From Betaproteobacteria bacterium (GTDB taxonomy: Bacteria > Pseudomonadota > Gammaproteobacteria > Burkholderiales > SG8-41), in NCBI GenBank assembly GCA_023266245.1, contig JAHFRO010000021.1, forward strand, positions 1-23,809: 23,809 nt of DNA, written 5' to 3'. How positions within the stretch are numbered: the stretch's first letter is position 1; the number at the start of each line of letters is the position of its first letter. This document shows positions 20,064-23,809 of this stretch, piece by piece. Below the pieces are notes generated by a model. That model was not told the origin of the DNA. It made no database searches and was given only the letters and a program-made list of their open reading frames with translations. The position numbers and the translations under genes are program-made.

Positions 20064-21370
20064 CGCTGATTCCCCATCAATTCGTCAAAACTGACCGCCT
20101 TGTCCGCCACCTTGGCGACGCCGAGCGCCCACGCCACAACGTTCTCCTCCAGCGCCGCGGACTCGATATCGCGCAGCCGCTCCGGTGAAGCATAAAACCA
20201 TTTCACCACTTCCTCGGGCCGTTCGTAGCTCTGCGCCTGCTCTTCCACCAGCTCCCGCACCTGGTCGGGCTTGGAGTAGAGGTTGTGCGCCTTCACCACC
20301 TCACCGAGTATGAGGCCAAGATTGACCCGGCGCTGTGCCTGTTTCTCGAACATATCGGCCGGCAGCGGCACATCGTCTGTAACCTTGATTCCGCGCGCCG
20401 CGAGATCCTGGCGCGCCGCCATCTGCATGCGCTGGCCCTCCATCTGTACCAGTGTCTTGGGCGCCTCGATTTTGGTGGCGTCTAGCAGCGCCTGCATCAC
20501 CTGCTCCTTGACGCGGTTCTTGAGCCGGACCTTGATCTCGCGCTCGAGGTTGGCCCTGATCTCGGCGCGCATTTTGGCGAGATCCCCGTCCTCGACGCCG
20601 AGGCTTTTCGCAAATCCGGCGTCCACCTCCGGCAGGCGCGGGGCGGCAATCTGTTTGACGGTGGTCTCGAAGCGGGCGGTTTTTCCTGCGACTTCCTTGC
20701 CATGATAATCGTCGGGGAAGCGCAATTCAAACGTCTTCGACGCGCCGCCTGTCATGTCGATCACATTCTTCTCGAAATCCGGCAGCAGCCGGCCTTCGCC
20801 CAGTACCGCGGCCTGGCCCTTTGCCGCCGAGCCGGGGAATTCGGCGCCGTCGATGGTGCCGTGAAAATCGAGCGTGACCCGATCGCCGTTCTGCGCGGCC
20901 CGCTCCACCGGCTCGTAGCGCACGCGCTGCTTGCGCATGATTTCGATGGTCTTGTCCACCTCCGCTTCGCTCACCTCCAGCACGGGACGGTTGATGATTG
21001 CTTTCGAGATGTCTCCCACGACCACGTCGGGATAGACCTCGAAGATCGCGCTATACTGAAACTCGGCTGCGCCCTCGTTGAGCGGCTTGGCCTCAAAGCG
21101 CGGATAACCCGCCACCCGCAGATTCTGCTGGCGCACCGCCTCGCCGAAACTCCTCTGCATGGCATCGCCGAGCACTTCCTGGCGCACCTTCAGGCCGAAG
21201 TGCTGCACGACGACCTTGAGCGGCACCTTGCCCGGGCGGAACCCGTGCATCTTCACCGTGCGCGTGAGGCGCTTCAGCCGGTTTTCGACCTCGTTGTCGA
21301 TGTCCTCGGCGGGAAGCGTGACGCTGAGGCGCCGTTCGAGTTCGCTCAATCTTTCCAAATTCGCCTGCAT
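20060..21370 (-). CDS. tig: Trigger factor (ribosome-associated chaperone)
   Basis: This 436-residue chaperone binds ribosomal protein L23 at the exit tunnel and shields nascent chains; its middle domain is a peptidyl-prolyl isomerase. The ribosome-binding signature lies in the N-terminal domain as GFRPGKVPLKVV (43-54), preceded by MQANLERLSELERRLSVTLP. An FKBP-type domain (about 160-245) includes DRVTLDFHGTIDGAEFPGSA and LPDFEKNVIDM. The C-terminal helical arm domain completes it. The length equals the family norm (about 432). AGGA lies four bases before ATG 21370. The gene is preceded by tRNA-Leu on the same strand and overlaps clpP by four bases. The 112-base gap to tRNA-Leu (21371-21482) is GC-rich and shows no clear promoter. 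Confidence 0.97.
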   Translation of the reverse strand: MQANLERLSELERRLSVTLPAEDIDNEVENRLKRLTRTVKMHGFRPGKVPLKVVVQHFGLKVRQEVLGDAMQRSFGEAVRQQNLRVAGYPRFEAKPLNEGAAEFQYSAIFEVYPDVVVGDISKAIINRPVLEVSEAEVDKTIEIMRKQRVRYEPVERAAQNGDRVTLDFHGTIDGAEFPGSAAKGQAAVLGEGRLLPDFEKNVIDMTGGASKTFELRFPDDYHGKEVAGKTARFETTVKQIAAPRLPEVDAGFAKSLGVEDGDLAKMRAEIRANLEREIKVRLKNRVKEQVMQALLDATKIEAPKTLVQMEGQRMQMAARQDLAARGIKVTDDVPLPADMFEKQAQRRVNLGLILGEVVKAHNLYSKPDQVRELVEEQAQSYERPEEVVKWFYASPERLRDIESAALEENVVAWALGVAKVADKAVSFDELMGNQR

Positions 21371-21482
21371 CTTTCCTAAAGTGGTTTACGCCCGCGGCAG
21401 CACCACGCAGTCCGGGACGGCAAGCGGCGCCTCCCGGCCGCACCGAACACCAGGGCCAGGCTCGTCATCCCGCGTCCCCCCG

Positions 21483-21567
21483 TGGTGCGAAAGGAGGGAC
21501 TCGAACCCCCACGCCTCGCGGCGCCAGAACCTAAATCTGGTGCGTCTCCCAATTCCGCCACTTTCGC
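21483..21567 (-). tRNA. tRNA-Leu (anticodon TAG)
   Basis: An 85-base class II tRNA with encoded CCA. The acceptor stem is GCGAAAG / CTTTCGC, the anticodon stem-loop CCAGA-TTTAGGT-TCTGG with TAG, and the variable arm is long (CGCCGCGAGGCG), as required for leucine tRNA. The T-arm is GGGGGTTCGAGTCCC. It is read on the minus strand towards tig. Confidence 0.97.
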
Positions 21568-21584
21568 GACTTTCTGATTGTAAT

Positions 21585-21613
21585 ATAATCAGGTGCGCAC
21601 CGAAAGCTTGCAA
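21585..21613 (-). promoter_or_regulatory. Candidate promoter for tRNA-Leu (and perhaps tig)
   Basis: On the minus strand TTGCAA (21613-21608) is followed after 17 bases by GATTAT (21590-21585), four matches each to consensus. The -10 would put the start about ten bases before the tRNA 5' end, which is typical. The same AT-rich patch contains TATAAT on the plus strand (21584-21589) facing hpnC, but without a -35 partner. Confidence 0.4.
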
Positions 21614-21629
21614 CCTGTCTTAAGGTTGC
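21610..21629. other. Inverted repeat in the tRNA-Leu / hpnC divergent gap
   Basis: GCAACCT (21610-21616) and AGGTTGC (21623-21629) are exact reverse complements around a six-base loop. The site lies between the divergent tRNA-Leu and hpnC and overlaps the -35 of the candidate tRNA promoter. It could be an operator or an RNA hairpin in an hpnC leader. No T-run follows it on either strand. Confidence 0.4.
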
Positions 21630-21671
21630 GACGCAATCCATTGAAAACAATCAGGATTCGCGTGGCCATAA

Positions 21672-22481
21672 ATGGCCGTTAACCACTACGAAAATTTCCC
21701 CGTCGCATCGCTCGTTCTGCCACCCCGATTTCGCGATCCGGTAGCGCGGATCTACCGCTTTGCGAGGGAGGCCGATGACCTCGCCGACGAGGGTGTCACC
21801 CCCGATTCCGCCCGGCTTGAGCGGCTGGAACATTTCCGCGAGCAACTGCGCAGGATCGAGCGCGGCGCGTCCCCTGACATCCCGTGGTTTGAAGCGCTGG
21901 CCGCAGTGATCCGGGAGCACCGCCTGCCGATCGACGCCTTTGCCGATCTGCTTTCCGCGTTCGCGCAGGATGTCACGAAGAAACGTTACGCTGATTTTGC
22001 CGAGGTGCTCGATTACTGCCGGCGCTCGGCGAATCCGGTGGGACGGCTGCTGCTCGTGCTCTACGGGGCATTAACGCCTCAGAACCTCGCCTATTCGGAC
22101 GCGGTGTGCTCGAGCCTGCAGGTGATCAATTTCCTGCAGGACATCGCGATCGATTACCGCAAGGGGCGCGTCTACCTGCCGCAGGACGAGCTGGCGCGTT
22201 TCGAGGTGAGCGAGGAGCAGATCGCGCGCGGCGACACCGGCGGCAATTGGCGAGCGTTCATCGCGTTCCAGAGCGAACGCGCGCGGACGATGCTCATGAG
22301 CGGCGCGCCTCTCGGCCGCGTACTCACCGGCCGCATCGGGCTGGAGATGCGCATGATCATCCAGGGCGGCGACCGCATCCTCACCAAGATTGCGGCAGTC
22401 GGCGGCGACGTCTACCGGCAGCGGCCGGTGCTCCGTCCCCATGACTGGGTATACATGACCTTCCGCGCGCTGGCGGCATGA
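21672..22481 (+). CDS. hpnC: HpnC, squalene-pathway prenyl synthase homologue (hydroxysqualene synthase)
   Basis: This 269-residue member of the squalene/phytoene synthase family is, in the bacterial HpnCDE pathway, the enzyme that converts presqualene diphosphate to hydroxysqualene on the way to hopanoids. The start NHYENFPVASLVLPPRFRDP is typical of HpnC. The first Asp-rich motif is YRFAREADDLADE (28-40) and the second is LQDIAIDYRKGRVYLPQDEL, where the diphosphate-binding carboxylates sit. An in-frame TAA directly precedes ATG 21672, so the start cannot be earlier. No good ribosome-binding site is visible. The gene overlaps hpnD by four bases (ATGA). Confidence 0.94.
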   Translation: MAVNHYENFPVASLVLPPRFRDPVARIYRFAREADDLADEGVTPDSARLERLEHFREQLRRIERGASPDIPWFEALAAVIREHRLPIDAFADLLSAFAQDVTKKRYADFAEVLDYCRRSANPVGRLLLVLYGALTPQNLAYSDAVCSSLQVINFLQDIAIDYRKGRVYLPQDELARFEVSEEQIARGDTGGNWRAFIAFQSERARTMLMSGAPLGRVLTGRIGLEMRMIIQGGDRILTKIAAVGGDVYRQRPVLRPHDWVYMTFRALAA

Positions 22482-23317
22482 TCATGGATCCACACCGCTA
22501 CTGCCAGGAGAAGGCCGCAGCGAGCGGCTCGAGCTTCTATTACAGTTTCCTGTTTCTGCCGGAGGACAAGCGCCGCGCGATCACCGCCCTCTACGCATTC
22601 TGCCGCGAGGTGGACGACGTGGTGGACGAGTGCTCGGACGCTGCGGTGGCGCGCATGACGCTCGCCTGGTGGCGCAAGGAAGTGGCGGCGATCTATCACG
22701 GCCAGCCGCAGCATCCGGTGGCACGCGCGCTCGGCGCGCTGCCGCCGCGGTTCAACCTGCCGGAGGAACGGTTGAAAGAGATCATCGACGGCATGGAAAT
22801 GGACCTCGAATGCAACCGCTACCCCGACTTCCAGGCTCTCAAGCTCTACTGTTACCGCGTGGCGAGCGTGGTGGGTCTGCTGTCCGCGGAGATCTTCGGT
22901 TACCGGGATCGGCGCACGCTCGATTACGCCGCGGACCTCGGCATGGCGTTCCAGCTCACCAACATCATCCGCGACGTGGGCGAGGACGCGCGCCGCAACC
23001 GCGTCTACCTGCCGCTCGACGAGCTGGAGCGGCACGGCGTCAGCGTTACCGACATCGCGCAGGGGCGCGAGACCGACAATTTCCGGCGCCTGATCGAATT
23101 CCAGATCGGGCGCGCGCTCGGCTACTATCGGCAGGCGTTTGAGAAGCTGCCCGCGGTGGACCGCAGGACGCAGCGCGCCGGTATCATCATGGCGGCGATC
23201 TACCAGACGCTGCTCGATGAGATCAGATCCGACGGTTGCCATGTGCTCACCCAGCGCATTTCGCTCACGCCCATTCGCAAGCTGTGGATCGCGTGGAAAA
23301 CCTGGATCAAAGGCTAA
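22478..23317 (+). CDS. hpnD: HpnD, presqualene diphosphate synthase
   Basis: This 279-residue trans-prenyl synthase condenses two farnesyl diphosphate molecules to presqualene diphosphate, the substrate of HpnC. Both catalytic motifs are intact: FCREVDDVVDE (DDxxD-like) and LTNIIRDVGEDARRNRVYLP (NxxRDxGED-type). The segment SSFYYSFLFLPEDKRRAITA is the usual family N-terminus. ATG 22478 overlaps the hpnC stop (ATGA), implying coupling; a second ATG at 22484 (MDPHRYC) is an equally plausible start. No hpnE (hydroxysqualene dehydroxylase) follows; a heptamer repeat begins four bases after the stop and the next gene is unrelated. Confidence 0.95.
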   Translation: MIMDPHRYCQEKAAASGSSFYYSFLFLPEDKRRAITALYAFCREVDDVVDECSDAAVARMTLAWWRKEVAAIYHGQPQHPVARALGALPPRFNLPEERLKEIIDGMEMDLECNRYPDFQALKLYCYRVASVVGLLSAEIFGYRDRRTLDYAADLGMAFQLTNIIRDVGEDARRNRVYLPLDELERHGVSVTDIAQGRETDNFRRLIEFQIGRALGYYRQAFEKLPAVDRRTQRAGIIMAAIYQTLLDEIRSDGCHVLTQRISLTPIRKLWIAWKTWIKG

Positions 23318-23320
23318 AAG

Positions 23321-23465
23321 CGTGAATCGTGATTCGTGAATCGTGAATCGACCAAAAACCGGCGAGTCGTAGTCCTTCGCCCTTTCCCCCGGTCTGTACA
23401 CGGTTCGGGGGAGAAGGAGAGGGTTAGGGTGAGGGGGCGTCGAATCACGACTCACGAATCACGCC
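23321..23465. repeat. Heptamer-array inverted repeat between hpnD and the PrpF-like gene (R9)
   Basis: The left arm (23321-23351) is GTGAATC, GTGATTC, GTGAATC, GTGAATC, GAC. The right arm (23439-23465), read in reverse complement, is GTGATTC, GTGAGTC, GTGATTC, GAC. Both arms end on the same inner GAC, and they differ by one whole heptamer. The core (about 87 bases) carries its own hairpin, CCCCCG / CGGGGG near 23384-23412, and a G-rich run containing GGGTGAGGGG. It occupies most of the 190-base gap after hpnD. Confidence 0.88.
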
Positions 23466-23473
23466 TTTGGTCG

Positions 23474-23479
23474 TATAAT
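23474..23479 (+). promoter_or_regulatory. Candidate -10 box for the PrpF-like gene
   Basis: A perfect TATAAT lies 28 bases before the ATG at 23508, directly after repeat R9. The -35 position (17-18 bases upstream) falls inside the heptamer arm, where no good hexamer is seen. If real, the promoter uses repeat sequence upstream of its -10. Confidence 0.45.
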
Positions 23480-23507
23480 CAGCCACGTTTCGCCCGAGAG
23501 AGCCGAT

Positions 23508-23809
23508 ATGCAGACCAGGATACCCTGCGTGGTGATGCGCGGCGGCACGTCGCGCGGTCCATTCTTCCTCGCATCCGACCTTCCTGCCGACCCCAAGGCG
23601 CGCGCGGACGTGCTGCTCGCGGTGATGGGCTCGCCGCACGAAATCCAGGTGGATGGCATCGGCGGCGCGCACTCGGTGACAAGCAAGGTGGCGATCATCA
23701 GCAAGTCGAAGAATCCCGACGCGGACGTGGATTACCTGTTCGCCCAGGTGCAGATCAACGAGAGGATCGTCGATACCAAGCCCAACTGCGGCAACATGCT
23801 GGTGGCGGT
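23508..23809 (+). CDS. PrpF/4-oxalomesaconate tautomerase-like isomerase, N-terminal fragment
   Basis: One hundred complete codons from ATG 23508 are visible before the window ends. The start MQTRIPCVVMRGGTSRGPFF, followed by LASDLP, closely resembles GalD/LigU-type 4-oxalomesaconate tautomerases and other PrpF-family isomerases. IGGAHSVTSKVAIIS, then TKPNCGNMLVA (the Cys of the NCGNM motif being the probable acid/base residue), are also family features. Such enzymes shift double bonds in tricarboxylic intermediates of gallate and protocatechuate 4,5-cleavage, or act with AcnD in methylcitrate metabolism; the fragment does not settle which. A GAGAG ribosome-binding site lies about eight bases upstream. 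Neighbouring genes beyond the window would help decide the pathway. Confidence 0.85.
   Translation, partial: MQTRIPCVVMRGGTSRGPFFLASDLPADPKARADVLLAVMGSPHEIQVDGIGGAHSVTSKVAIISKSKNPDADVDYLFAQVQINERIVDTKPNCGNMLVA

Noticed and set aside
167..23465. Insertion sequences or a mobile island
   Set aside because: No transposase, integrase or target duplications seen; gene content is ordinary chromosomal core, and repeats alone do not show a mobile element.

Overview
The window looks like a chromosomal segment of a high-GC betaproteobacterium, probably environmental. This is inferred from the gene order tig-clpP-clpX-lon-hupB-ppiD, from gloB / putative methyltransferase / rnhA / dnaQ clustering, from hpnC-hpnD, and from the strong G/C third-position bias. 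Nearly all of it is housekeeping sequence, and I see no prophage, transposase, CRISPR array or toxin-antitoxin locus.

Layout. 1-163: 3' end of a nudC-like NUDIX gene (+). 250-2330: minus-strand cluster putative methyltransferase -> rnhA -> dnaQ. 2502-3272: gloB (+), divergent from that cluster. 3420-4808: mltD-like lytic transglycosylase (+). 4951-11640: minus-strand peptide-type ABC operon with overlapping genes (lipoprotein binding protein -> DppB-type permease -> DppC-type permease -> fused double ATPase, YejABEF-like). 11813-12607: fabI (+). 12684-14588: ppiD (-). 14739-14993: tRNA-Asp and tRNA-Val (-). 15110-21370: hupB, lon, clpX, clpP and tig, all on the minus strand and transcribed from tig towards hupB. 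21483-21567: tRNA-Leu(TAG) (-). 21672-23317: hpnC-hpnD (+). 23508-23809: start of a PrpF/4-oxalomesaconate tautomerase-like gene (+), cut by the window end.

The genes fall into functional groups. Trigger factor, ClpXP, Lon and PpiD form a protein folding and quality-control block. Lon has a near-consensus heat-shock (sigma-32) promoter. HpnC and HpnD carry out the first steps from farnesyl diphosphate towards squalene and hopanoids.

The most unusual feature is the intergenic DNA. At least seven spacers hold imperfect tandem arrays of a 7-base unit, usually arranged as facing inverted arms around a short core. The heptamer differs from place to place (GTGAATC, GTGACTC, GTGCAAA, GATGAAG/GCAGAAG and others). 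Two more spacers carry a related 8-base type (CACAGAG plus one base). Many arms abut or contain the stop codons of neighbouring genes. One heptamer element lies in frame inside the linker of the double-ATPase protein. I regard this shared design with changing sequence as the best candidate for something poorly described.
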